From Rachicladosporium sp. CCFEE 5018 (lineage: Eukaryota > Ascomycota > Dothideomycetes > Cladosporiales > Cladosporiaceae), in the NCBI GenBank assembly GCA_002077045.2, contig KZ111153.1:926727-955162 (forward strand): DNA of 28,436 nucleotides, written 5' to 3'. Positions within the stretch are counted from its first letter, which is position 1. Every line of letters starts with the position of its first letter. The notes under the pieces were generated by a model. It saw only the letters and a program-made list of their open reading frames with translations, did no database searches and was not told the origin of the DNA. Shown here piece by piece: positions 1 to 8,664 of this stretch. The position numbers and the translations under genes are program-made.

Positions 1-690
1 ACAGACCCCAGCGGCTTCACGATCCGGTCCACGATTCGCTCCTAATGCCGAGTGGCGTGGATGAGAGAAGATGAGAGCTCAGCACACCAGTATGCACAGT
101 GTTGTACACGCCCTGAGGCTACTGCTGCTAGCACGCAGGGAAGCCTGTCGAATCTAGAAAGGTTGCATCTCCCAGCCGCAGTGGTGCAGTGGCCAAAATC
201 TTTGGCCTGGACACTCATACACGCTCTCCTCCACCTCAAAGCCTAGCCGTTCCTCCCGTGTGACTCTCAAGCCATCTAGTGGTGCGCGGGTGCCGCACTA
301 CGGTAGCCCACGATCTTGAACTTTCCTATGATCTCACCGATAGTGAAGAAGCCGATAGTCTCAGCCGTCACAACGCCCACTTGTATAAGCGTCGCGGAGT
401 CCAGGTTGCGTAATCTGGTCAGGAAAGTCTCGGGGTTCTTGACGGCAGCCTCGGCGGTTTGCGCGGCGGTTTGCGATGTTCGGTTGAGGAGTGTTTGATA
501 ATTCTTCGCCGCATTTTGGAGTGGCGTCAAGTAGGATTGAATTGTTTGCATATTACTGCTGAAGGTCAGTGTTGTAATGACACGCCTCGAGTATCATTAG
601 TCCCTTACGGTGGAGCCATGTTGCGACCCGAGACTGCGAGTTTGCCGAGCTCGCCAACAACTTTTGCGTAGTAGATGGTAGGGGGCACCA
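1..690. repeat. Left copy of a 690 bp terminal direct repeat
   Basis: Bases 1-690 match 27747-28436 in the same orientation at a constant offset of 27746. I see seven substitutions (positions 263, 385, 396, 442, 499, 500 and 590) and no indels, about 99% identity. The copy holds the 3' flank, exon 3, intron 2 and most of exon 2 of ATP synthase subunit g. It starts at the first base of the window, so its true left boundary is unknown. To the right the sequence continues into the rest of the gene. Confidence 0.97.
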
Positions 691-1031
691 ATCCTAGACC
701 ATCGTTAGTGACTTTGTCTCATGTTCGGTGCTACGCTCGATGTTAGATGCGTACCCTGAGCGAAGCTGATCAACCGCCCTGCTCGACCTCCAACGCTGGA
801 TATCGTGCTGCTCGCGGCCGCGCCGGCTTTGCTTGCGGACTCGCCAGCAGAGCTTGTGACGCGCGAGAGGCCCTGTTGCGCTTTGCCAGCAGTCTCCGAG
901 ACAGCCTCTTTCGCCTTGGTCGCTTGAGCAGATGCTGCGCTGGTGGCTTCGGAGGTGGTGGAAGCTGCGCGTCGCTGTACGGCCCATCGCGACTGGCGGA
1001 GTGCCAGTCTGGGCACTGCACGAGCTGACAT
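276..1031 (-). CDS. ATP20: Mitochondrial F1Fo-ATP synthase subunit g, three exons
   Basis: Subunit g is a small single-span protein of the inner mitochondrial membrane that supports dimerisation of the F1Fo-ATP synthase and cristae shape. Exons are 755-1031, 609-693 and 276-558. Introns of 61 and 50 bp have GT..AG ends and join in frame to 214 residues. The N-terminus is rich in Arg, Ser and Ala without acids, fitting a mitochondrial presequence, and is followed by an Ala/Ser/Lys-rich stretch. The middle exon encodes VPPTIYYAKVVGELGK. The C-terminal hydrophobic helix carries a GxxxG motif (GEIIG) and ends in KFKIVGYR, both typical of fungal subunit g. The gene diverges from ROK1 across about 210 bp. 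Its 3' two thirds are duplicated at the right end of the window. Assignment rests on recognition of the family sequence. Confidence 0.9.
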
Positions 1032-1245
1032 TATGTGTGAGAAGGACGCAGGAGACGAATGTCAGAGTCAATGGCTCGCCGGAGGTGCAGTGAGGTCTCC
1101 TTGGAAATTGAGCTTCTCCAAAGTCGGGAAGTCCCGCCGGCTGGGGAGCTACTTTTGCTACCGTCGACCAAGTGTCGATATGAAAACATTGAATTCCGAA
1201 ACTTAGGTTGTCAGTGAACCCGAGCTTTTGCGCCTATACAACACG
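1032..1245. promoter_or_regulatory. Shared promoter region of ATP20 and ROK1
   Basis: These 214 bp separate the start codons of two divergent genes, so both promoters must lie here or overlap the 5' coding parts. I see no clear TATA box and no ORF worth keeping. A small inverted repeat, CGGGA-AG-TCCCG, is present. No regulator can be assigned. Confidence 0.5.
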
Positions 1246-3348
1246 ATGGACGCACAGAAGCTGCTATCGCGTTCAACGAATGTGCGGAAGACTGGGAAGG
1301 TCCGGCAGCTCGCTGGAAACAATGTGAAGCTGCCGAGCAGTCAGCGCACTGCACCGCAGCCAATTGCGAATGGGATTTCGGATGCGCCTCCCCTCAAAAG
1401 GCGGAAACGAGAGCATGAACAAGCTGCTGGCGGCTCGTCTGGCGATGCCGTCGTAGACTTCTTCGGGCAGGGTGCGGTGAATACTGCGGCAGCGCCTGCT
1501 GTTACCGTACACAGCGCAGCGGAGGATGACATGGATCTGGAGGACAGTGCCGCAAACGTCAGGCCTGAGGCAAATGCTGAAGCGGCGAAGTGTCTGTTGA
1601 GGCGTCATAAGCTCAAAGTGACCTGGCTGAATCTCGGCAAAAAGAAACAGTCACGAAGTAAAGCCTCTGCTACTCATGGCAAGAAGGACAAGCAAGGCGA
1701 GCCAGTGTACCCTGCGCCATTGGAACATTTTACTGATCTGGAGGCGCGCTTTGCAATTTCGCGCAGACTATGTCAGAACGTACGCGATCAAGGCTACGTC
1801 ACAGCGACAGAAGTTCAGCTAGCTGCGCTTCCGTTGCTCATAGACTCGCCAAAGCGGATTCTACCCGGTGAGGTGGCTGCATATTCTGCAGTAGACGACA
1901 ATGAAGGTATTGATCTTTTGACTGTGGCACCTACTGGTAGCGGTAAGACGCTTGCATTCCTCCTTCCGCTTTTCCACAAGATCGCACAGGCTCGAAGAAA
2001 AGAAGAGAAATTGCAAAGACGGACTACTGCACTGATCCTGGCACCCACGAAGGAGCTAGTGTCGCAAATCACCAACGAAGGTCGTAAGCTCGGTGCAAAT
2101 ACTGGCATCCAGGTAGCACAAGTCCGCAAAGGTATGCGCCTCGGACATGACCTGGATACCAATGGCAACAATATGGGCGACGAGAGTGTAGTCAAGGTCG
2201 ATATACTGGTCGCAACGCCAGGAACACTGCACAGCATACTCAAGGACATTGATGAGGAAGCAGCAGCACTTCAGGACGTCGACACGCTCGTACTTGATGA
2301 AGCGGACGTGCTGCTCGATCCGCTGTTCCGTGAGCAGACCACTGGGATCTGGAAGAAGCTGCCGAACCCGGGGTTGAGAGTCAGTCTATGGTCGGCAACA
2401 ATGGGTAGCAATATTGAGGAGCTCGCTCGTTCCATCATCGAAAGTCGTCATAAGCGCTTACAGCCGAGCGATGATGTCCCTGCTCGTCCCGCGCCTCTGC
2501 TACGTTTGGTTGTCGGGCTGAAAGACTCTGCTGTGCCAAATGTCGAGCACAAACTCATATACGCTGCTACGGAGCAAGGCAAACTGATGGGCCTGCGCCA
2601 ATTACTTCATCCGACCACGTCATCTCGCGAGTCCGGCCCACATTTGCGACCGCCTTTCATCGTCTTCACACAGACTATCGAGCGAGCAGCTGCGCTACAC
2701 TCGGAGCTGCTGTATGACATCCCAGCCGAAGCAGGTGGGATCAGTCGGATCGCTGTGCTCCACTCAGATCTCTCAGACACTGCACGCGACGATGTCATGG
2801 TTCGCTTCCGGAAGGGCGAGATTTGGGTCCTGATCACAACAGATTTGTTGTCGCGCGGCGTTGACTTCCGTGGTGTCAACGGGGTTGTGAATTATGACAT
2901 TCCCTCCTCGAGTGCAGCGTACGTGCATCGCGTTGGCAGAACTGGCCGTGCCGGACGCGAGGGCGGTGTGGCTGTCACTTTGTATAGCAAGGAAGACATA
3001 TCGTATATGAAGCATGTTGCCAATGTGGTTGCTGTGGCGAATCAGCAGAAAGGTATCGCGGTGAACGGAAGCTCGCAGGAGTGGCTGCTACGCTCTCTAC
3101 CGAAGATGACGCAAAATGACAAGCAGAAGCTCAAGAAGCACGGCGTTGAGGCACGGACGACCCGAGGCATGGCGAAGGATCCTCGTGGTGCGTCAAAGGC
3201 TCGTATCAGCACCAAGGCTGGCTTCATCAGACGACAGGAGAATAATCGCAAGGGCGCTGTTGTGGGCAGTCAACGAAGATCACAGGCCTTGGCAAATGAG
3301 GGAACATCAGATCAAGGCGATGAGACCGATTTCGCTGGCTTCGACTGA
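1246..3348 (+). CDS. ROK1: DEAD-box ATP-dependent RNA helicase ROK1
   Basis: ROK1 (DDX52 in animals) is a nucleolar helicase needed for 18S rRNA processing and small ribosomal subunit assembly. The gene is intronless and encodes 700 residues. The first ATG of the frame is at 1246, giving MDAQKLLSRST, which resembles other fungal ROK1 starts. Helicase motifs appear in order: APTGSGKT near residue 228 (motif I), PTKEL (Ia), DEAD near 351 (II), SAT near 383 (III), TTDLLSRGVDF (V) and HRVGRTGRAGR near 561 (VI). The Q-motif region lies before motif I, and the tail after the core is basic, as is usual for nucleolar helicases. The roughly 170-residue N-terminal extension is charged and low in complexity. 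Its stop lies 10 bp from the stop of the convergent LRA1 gene. Confidence 0.92.
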   Translation: MDAQKLLSRSTNVRKTGKVRQLAGNNVKLPSSQRTAPQPIANGISDAPPLKRRKREHEQAAGGSSGDAVVDFFGQGAVNTAAAPAVTVHSAAEDDMDLEDSAANVRPEANAEAAKCLLRRHKLKVTWLNLGKKKQSRSKASATHGKKDKQGEPVYPAPLEHFTDLEARFAISRRLCQNVRDQGYVTATEVQLAALPLLIDSPKRILPGEVAAYSAVDDNEGIDLLTVAPTGSGKTLAFLLPLFHKIAQARRKEEKLQRRTTALILAPTKELVSQITNEGRKLGANTGIQVAQVRKGMRLGHDLDTNGNNMGDESVVKVDILVATPGTLHSILKDIDEEAAALQDVDTLVLDEADVLLDPLFREQTTGIWKKLPNPGLRVSLWSATMGSNIEELARSIIESRHKRLQPSDDVPARPAPLLRLVVGLKDSAVPNVEHKLIYAATEQGKLMGLRQLLHPTTSSRESGPHLRPPFIVFTQTIERAAALHSELLYDIPAEAGGISRIAVLHSDLSDTARDDVMVRFRKGEIWVLITTDLLSRGVDFRGVNGVVNYDIPSSSAAYVHRVGRTGRAGREGGVAVTLYSKEDISYMKHVANVVAVANQQKGIAVNGSSQEWLLRSLPKMTQNDKQKLKKHGVEARTTRGMAKDPRGASKARISTKAGFIRRQENNRKGAVVGSQRRSQALANEGTSDQGDETDFAGFD

Positions 3349-3358
3349 TGATGTCGAT

Positions 3359-4268
3359 CTATTGCAAATTTACGAACAACCCGCCATCGACAAGCATTTG
3401 CGAACCACTCATATACTTGCTCATATCCGACGCCAAGAACACAGCCGGTCCAGCCATATCACTCGGCTGTCCCAGCCTTCCTAGCGGAATCCGGCCCTCC
3501 ATATAAGTCCTCTTCGACTCCTCCGCCAGATCCTCGTCGTTGAGCTGCGTCCTGATCGTGCCTGGCAGCAGTGCATTACAGCGAATGTTGTACTTGCCCA
3601 ACGCACAGGCGCAAGACTGCATGAGCGATAGCACACCGGCTTTTGTTGGCGTGTAGTGCGTTTGCCCTGCGCCGCCTACTAGGGCTGAGATGGAGGACAT
3701 GCCAATGATGCTGCCGCCTTGAGGCGTTTGGCGAGCCATCTGCTGGGCTGCTGCTTGGACTGCGAAGACGGCGCCATTGAGGTTTGTGCTTATGGTGGAG
3801 TTGACTAGTTCGGGGGTCATACTGTGCAGGTCAGTGGATCATATCAGGGGACGGTCCTGCCGAGGAGAAGCAGATCAGTGCTGAACGCACGTCAAGAAAT
3901 CTGTAAATTGACAGACACCTGCATTGCTGACGAACACGTCGAGCCTGCCATATCTCTCCACGGTCTTGCTCACTAGCTCCTGTCCTGTTGAGGGTTTCGT
4001 CACATCGCCAGGTACAGCGATCAGCTTGTTAGCATGATCCGTGCCCAATTCAGCTACGAGACTCTCGTATTGCTGTGTGGACTCGTCGTCGGGAAAGTAA
4101 TTGACGCCCACTTTGGCTCCTTGGCGAACGTATTCGAGAACTATCGCTCGGCCGATACCTGTAGCATGTAGTTCAGTACTGCGTTCTCGTGGGCATGTCG
4201 TGGGCAGTAGACTCACCAGTGACGCCGCCTGTGATAGCTGCGATCTTTCCCGCAAGCAGTCCGACCAT
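3359..4268 (-). CDS. LRA1: L-rhamnose 1-dehydrogenase (classical SDR), three exons
   Basis: This enzyme oxidises L-rhamnose to L-rhamnono-lactone with NAD(P)+, the first step of the fungal non-phosphorylating rhamnose pathway. Exons 4217-4268, 3891-4158 and 3359-3821 are separated by 58 and 69 bp GT..AG introns and give 260 residues, the usual SDR length. The start MVGLLAGKIAAITGGVTGIG holds the Rossmann motif TGGVTGIG at residues 13-20. NAG is at 96-98, the catalytic Ser is near 150, and Tyr163 and Lys167 form YTPTK. Segments such as SSISALVGGAGQTHYTPTKAG and the end LVDGGLFVNLQ closely resemble the Scheffersomyces stipitis LRA1 that I recall. It diverges from the lactonase gene LRA2, which performs the next step. 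Co-factor preference cannot be read from the sequence. Confidence 0.88.
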
Positions 4269-4657
4269 CGTTATTCGTTTCAGGCCTTCTATTATCATTC
4301 ATTGACCCAGTATCAGTGCTCTGATATTTTCTGCTTGACATCGAACGCAAGCTGCAGTTGCTTGTGAAAGTGGAGCTAACATTGCACTCGGCGCATCGCT
4401 GCATCTCTTCCCGAATACGGAGCAGTCGTTTGCTCTCCCCTCTGAATCTTGTGGCAGTGAAGGTAGTGTTGCTCAACACTACCACTTGGCAAGCGGAATC
4501 AATGACTGGTCAAGCCAACGATACCGAGCAATCACTGTCGCACAAATGATCTGAAGTTTGGCATTACTCATGAGTGCTCTATGATAGTTCGTCTGGAATA
4601 CCAACGACAGACCAAAAGTTCATGAGCCTCAAAGCACAACTCTCAACAACGATCACG
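4269..4657. promoter_or_regulatory. Bidirectional LRA1-LRA2 promoter
   Basis: This 389 bp region lies between the divergent start codons of two consecutive rhamnose-pathway genes, so it probably carries shared control elements. It contains a perfect 22 bp inverted repeat near its centre, listed separately. I see no reliable coding exon; short frames here lack family features. Rhamnose genes in other fungi are induced by L-rhamnose through a zinc-cluster regulator (RhaR/TRB1 type). Whether that holds here is inference. Confidence 0.6.
4462..4483. promoter_or_regulatory. Perfect 22 bp inverted repeat, candidate operator
   Basis: Arms GGTAGTGTTG (4462-4471) and CAACACTACC (4474-4483) are exact reverse complements around a CT centre. 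It lies 194 bp from the LRA1 start and 175 bp from the LRA2 start. Such symmetry suits a dimeric regulator that controls both genes. Binding is inferred, not shown. Confidence 0.45.
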
Positions 4658-5719
4658 ATGGCACCAAGCTCTCTCATAGACAGCCACATCCACCTCTGGC
4701 CCGCCAGCGCCTCCAACAAAAATGCTCACACCTGGATGACCCCCGGCATGCCCTTGGCAAAACCACACCTTCTCTCGAACTACCTCCTCGCGACTCAGGA
4801 CAAGACCGTTACCACCGCAAGAAACCCCACAGTCGAAGGCGTAGTCTACGTCGAAACCGACCGCGCCCTCCTCCCACCCACCTCCGACCTCACATCCTGG
4901 GCCGCCGAAGCCCTGAAAGAAATCACCTTCCTTCTCTCCATCGTCTCAGGAGACTACGGCCCAGAAGCCAACACCAAACTCCTCGGCATCGTGCTCTGGG
5001 CGCCCATGGACCAGCCCACATCCACGATTCTCGAATGGCTGGAGCTAGCAGAACAGACCGCCGGATCAGAGACGTGGAAGCGCGTCAAAGGTTTCCGATT
5101 CTTACTGCAGGGTCTCCGCGAGGAGGCGAAGTTCCGTGAGGTAGTTCTTGACGGCCCTTTCGTTAAGAATCTCAAGATCTTAGGCCGGAGGGGGTTCAGC
5201 TTTGATCTAGGCGTTGATCAGCACTCCAGCGGCGCATGGCAGCTTGAGATCGTTGAGCAGGCGATGCGACGTGCGCACGAAGGTGTTGAGGAGGGGGAAA
5301 AAGTTACTTTCATTGTCAACCACCTCTGCAAACCCGACTTTTCGAATCGCACAGAGCTCGGCCATGAGGATGAGGGCTTTGTAAGGTGGAAGCAGGCCAT
5401 TGAGAAGATGGTGAAGTGTGAGAGGACTTGCATGAAGTTGTCTGGTGCTTTCTCCGAGTTGCCCGAGACCCCGACGGCGGAGACAGATGTAGCGGAGCAG
5501 ATTGAGCCGTGGGTGAAGCATGTGTTTGAGTGTTTTGGCGCGAAGAGGGTGATGTTCGGGAGTGATTGGCCGGTCTGCAACGTCAATGGTCCAAAGAATG
5601 GGAGTCCTTTCAGCGTTTGGGCGAGTACAGTCGACCAGCTCCTGCACAAGTTTGTTCCCACGGGAGACCATCAACACATCTGGTCAGGGACTGCAAGAGA
5701 GGCCTACCGACTGCAATGA
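4658..5719 (+). CDS. LRA2: L-rhamnono-gamma-lactonase, amidohydrolase-2 family
   Basis: LRA2-type enzymes open L-rhamnono-1,4-lactone to L-rhamnonate, the second step of the rhamnose pathway. The intronless frame from ATG 4658 (context ACGATGG) gives 353 residues. In-frame ATGs at 4622 and earlier are possible but lack family similarity. The protein shows the metal-dependent TIM-barrel hydrolase pattern: HIH at residues 10-12 (DSHIHLW), a conserved His near 222 in VNHLCKP, and the catalytic Asp near 303 in FGSDWPVCN. It diverges from LRA1 over 389 bp, which strongly supports the pathway role. The third and fourth pathway genes (dehydratase and the usual aldolase) are not adjacent. Other sugar-lactone or 2-pyrone lactonases share this fold, so the substrate rests on context and general similarity. 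Confidence 0.8.
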   Translation: MAPSSLIDSHIHLWPASASNKNAHTWMTPGMPLAKPHLLSNYLLATQDKTVTTARNPTVEGVVYVETDRALLPPTSDLTSWAAEALKEITFLLSIVSGDYGPEANTKLLGIVLWAPMDQPTSTILEWLELAEQTAGSETWKRVKGFRFLLQGLREEAKFREVVLDGPFVKNLKILGRRGFSFDLGVDQHSSGAWQLEIVEQAMRRAHEGVEEGEKVTFIVNHLCKPDFSNRTELGHEDEGFVRWKQAIEKMVKCERTCMKLSGAFSELPETPTAETDVAEQIEPWVKHVFECFGAKRVMFGSDWPVCNVNGPKNGSPFSVWASTVDQLLHKFVPTGDHQHIWSGTAREAYRLQ

Positions 5720-5898
5720 GAGAACTCTCGACAGAACTACACAGCTTTCAGCCCACGTATACACAACTGGCTACCCCATGTACAAAACGATCCGTACTCC
5801 ATAAATGCCCAGAGTCCAAGACAGCCCGCGCCCAAACACCTTCGCTAAAAATCCCAGCATCATACCCCATAAGACATTACCTCCCCTGGAAGTTCCAC

Positions 5899-7909
5899 CT
5901 AGGGCCTCCTAGTCCCAAGTGCTGGAAAGATACCCGAGAGCATCTTCCGCCACTTCGGCATCGCGGCAGCTTCCTCAGCATCGGGATCTATAGGCGCCGC
6001 CTGCCGGCCAAGCATAGCGATGGCCCTTTGTCGCGCCCACTCTCGTCGACCTACGCTGCCATCTGGTGGCGCAAGGCCTGGTGCACTAGAAGCGCCCAGC
6101 GTTGAGCGTCTGTTGCCAGTGGCTGGAGGCAAATCAGCCAGTGGCTGGCCAGCCGGTACAGGGGCGGAGGAAACACGTCTCCCTACTCGAGCTCGAAGTC
6201 GCTCGGCAAGTGTGTGCGGTGGCGAAGCTGCATCGGCTTGCGCGTCGAGTTCAGCAGCTTGTGCTGCATTCGCCGCTCTGCGTGCACGTCGGTGTCGCAC
6301 CATGCGTTCTCGCCGGACCATGGCATTGGTGATCGTAGTCGGACAGAAGCCAGCTGGTAGTACAGTCGTCTTGCACACCGGGCAGAGACTGCTGTTGTCG
6401 CGCAAGAACGTATCGACACATTCCGGGTGGAAGATATGCTGACAAGGCAGCTCGCGCACTATGCTTCCTGCTTCACCGGTCGCGGGATCAGGGCTGACGT
6501 AGTCGTCGAGGCAGATCGCGCATGTGGTCTGAGAGAACGCTGTGGGCTGGTACGCAGAGGCTGGGATGAGCGTGGGTGGCTGTCGGACGGGAGGTGGTGC
6601 GGATGGCGAGCCAGGACGGCTGCTGGTGGCGGACTCGCTACTACCCTTAGCTGGACTGATTGTTGCTGGCGCGATCGCCACCAGAGCTTCTGGCCGCACT
6701 GGCGCTCCCGAGCCGTAGGTGTAGAGTGGCATGCGATCGAGAATCTCCTGAGGGACTGTAAGCCGCTTGATACCCAGAGCTTCCAGATCGATTTCGCCGT
6801 TCGCTACTTGTCGCTGCAAAGCGCGTCGTCTTCTGCGCTGGGTCCAGTGCATGAAGACCGATGTCATGCCGATGATACCAAGCAATATCGCCAGTACAAT
6901 GAGGAGAAACACCCACAGACTAGGCAGTGTGCTCCCGTTGCCTGCGCATCTGTCAGCAAAACTCCACGAGTGCAGTATCTTCACAGCGCTCACCCGTATT
7001 AATGTCCACAAACAGCCTCACATAGTCACTCGTAGTATACTGCCCCTCCAACTGCTGCCCATTGGGCACACTACTCATATTCCCGCTATACGCCACACTC
7101 TCCTCCAGTATCTGCTTCCCGTACGTCCCCGGTATAGCATAGACGGGGAACTTATTATCCGTCTTCCATCTGCCTCCATCACCAAGATTCCACACCGGAT
7201 CATTAGGTAGCCGCGGCTCGTTCAGCGTGTCGTCCGTAGCCAGGAAGAGTAGGAAGCCTTGTATCGGATCGCCTGAGGCTGCTGCGAGATAGGCGAGCGT
7301 GCAGGAGGGGCTGACCCACGGCGCGATGGCTATCAGGTCAAACTCATACCGTGGCAAGTTGGCGCGCCGCGTGACGTTTGCTGGGAGGTATGGTTCGGAA
7401 GCCTCAATGCAAGGGTCACCATTCGCGAGCGTGGGCGTATACAAGAGACCAGTGACATCTGCGCCTCCACTGGCTGTATTCGTGCTGAGCGTGCGGATGT
7501 TGGAGGAGAGGAGTGTGCTGTAGGAGATTGAGGAGTTGATGCGCTCGAACTGCGGTGGGCCGGAGATGGTCTCGGGGTCTGGGAAGGCGAGAGTGATGAT
7601 CTGAAGCGAATTGGCCGCTGTAGGATGTTAGTGCTCGGTCTTGATCTCGCGTGGTACAGTGCTCGAGGATCATACTCATGCTCGCGGTCTCTCACCGGCC
7701 ACGCCGATTGCGTCGCTGCTTCGATGCAGTCCTCCAGGTGGCGCAAAGGCTCTAAATGATGGATCTAACAATGTCGACAAGTCATACTGGATACACGAAT
7801 ATGCATGCGCCCGTCGAACCAGTCGCTCATAGACATCGGTGCTGGGGTGATGGAGTGGCAAGGGCAGTGCACGGCCACTATGATGCGCGGCCAAGATTGC
7901 GGGAAGCAT
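5899..7909 (-). CDS. Transmembrane RING-H2 E3 ubiquitin ligase, three exons
   Basis: This is probably a PA-TM-RING-like ubiquitin ligase of endomembranes. Exons 7696-7909, 6994-7617 and 5899-6941 are joined by 78 and 52 bp introns and give 626 residues. The first half (to about 285) is a lumenal-type region with several N-glycosylation sequons (NVT, NSS, NMS). One membrane span follows (about 287-311, LWVFLLIVLAILLGIIGM), then a basic stop-transfer stretch TQRRRRR. A Pro/Ser-rich linker leads to a RING-H2 finger at about 420-469 with the full C-C-C-H-H-C-C-C set (CAIC, PCQHIFHPEC, CPVC). The tail is Ala/Arg-rich. The N-terminus has no convincing signal peptide; the frame stays open upstream to about 8100 without an ATG, so a 5' exon may be missing. 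The substrate is unknown. Confidence 0.75.
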
Positions 7910-8664
7910 CGTGGAGTCTACCCGGTCTGGTGCCGGACAGCCAACTTGATTAGATCTGCTTAGATGGCCTCGAGATATGCCAAGGTCATGGAGTTCATGA
8001 CCATCACAAGGGTCGAATACACAGCTACCTTCCGCACATAAACGTGAGACTTGGCTGGAGAGTGTCGCAGAGTGAACAGGCGTGGCAAGAGGATAGCATC
8101 AATGTCATTCGCTATCTCTCTACCATCAGTCTCGCACCTTTCATCGCCAAGTACCAGTCTAGCAGACCCCATCATCCCGCCTGCGCTCGACCACTTCCTC
8201 TATGTCAATCCTCCCCAAACCCCCAGCTCTGCACGTCTCACTCTCTCGATATCCTACCGCTCCCATCCGCACTCGCTTTTCAGTCTTATCCCTCCCCCTC
8301 CACTCACCATCCTCGCCTCATCACAGCCCAGAGCTGCCCAAGACCCCAAAATCAATAAACGCTTGTCAAACCCCGATGCATATTCCCCTCATCCCACGAA
8401 CTCATCCCATGTTCCAACGCCCGCAAGAGTGAAAGCAGTGAAGGCAACGCTTGTTTTATTTTGTGAAAGGTGTTGTACAGTCAAGAACTAGCCTGCGCCA
8501 ATGCTGTGCGTCAAGCTGTGAAAAGTTCGATCGGTCGCTAGTCGCAGAGATGAGGAGGGAAAGGCTAGAGCGTGGGCTCAGTGAAGAGAACGCCTTACCC
8601 TAGCTCCTGAATCCCGTCGACTATTGCGCCAAGCGTGTGCCGGAGAGCCAGCAGAGAAAGAAGC
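7910..8664. other. Intergenic region with pyrimidine-rich tract
   Basis: This region separates RPB1 from the downstream RING gene, both on the minus strand. From about 8165 to 8420 the plus strand is strongly C/T-rich, so the minus strand is a purine tract. Three overlapping plus-strand frames here, rich in Pro and Ser, come from this composition and look non-coding. The left part probably holds the RING-gene promoter and perhaps a missed first exon; the right part holds the RPB1 3' UTR. Confidence 0.5.
8455..8460 (-). terminator. AATAAA poly(A) signal, probably RPB1
   Basis: The minus strand reads AATAAA here, about 205 nt downstream of the proposed RPB1 stop. That is a plausible position for the RPB1 polyadenylation signal. 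Fungal signals are loose, so this is only suggestive. Confidence 0.35.

Noticed and set aside
42..246. Overlapping 60-65 codon frames on both strands in the repeat, present identically at 27788-27992
   Set aside because: They lie in the 3' flank of ATP20, overlap on opposite strands and have no protein character; identity between copies reflects the repeat.
1..690. Repeat-induced point mutation as the source of the copy differences
   Set aside because: Only one of seven substitutions fits the CpA/TpG context, and divergence is very low.
8051..8491. Pro/Ser-rich plus-strand frame of 146 codons
   Set aside because: Three overlapping frames in the same tract are all open, as expected from C/T-rich sequence; no domain is visible.
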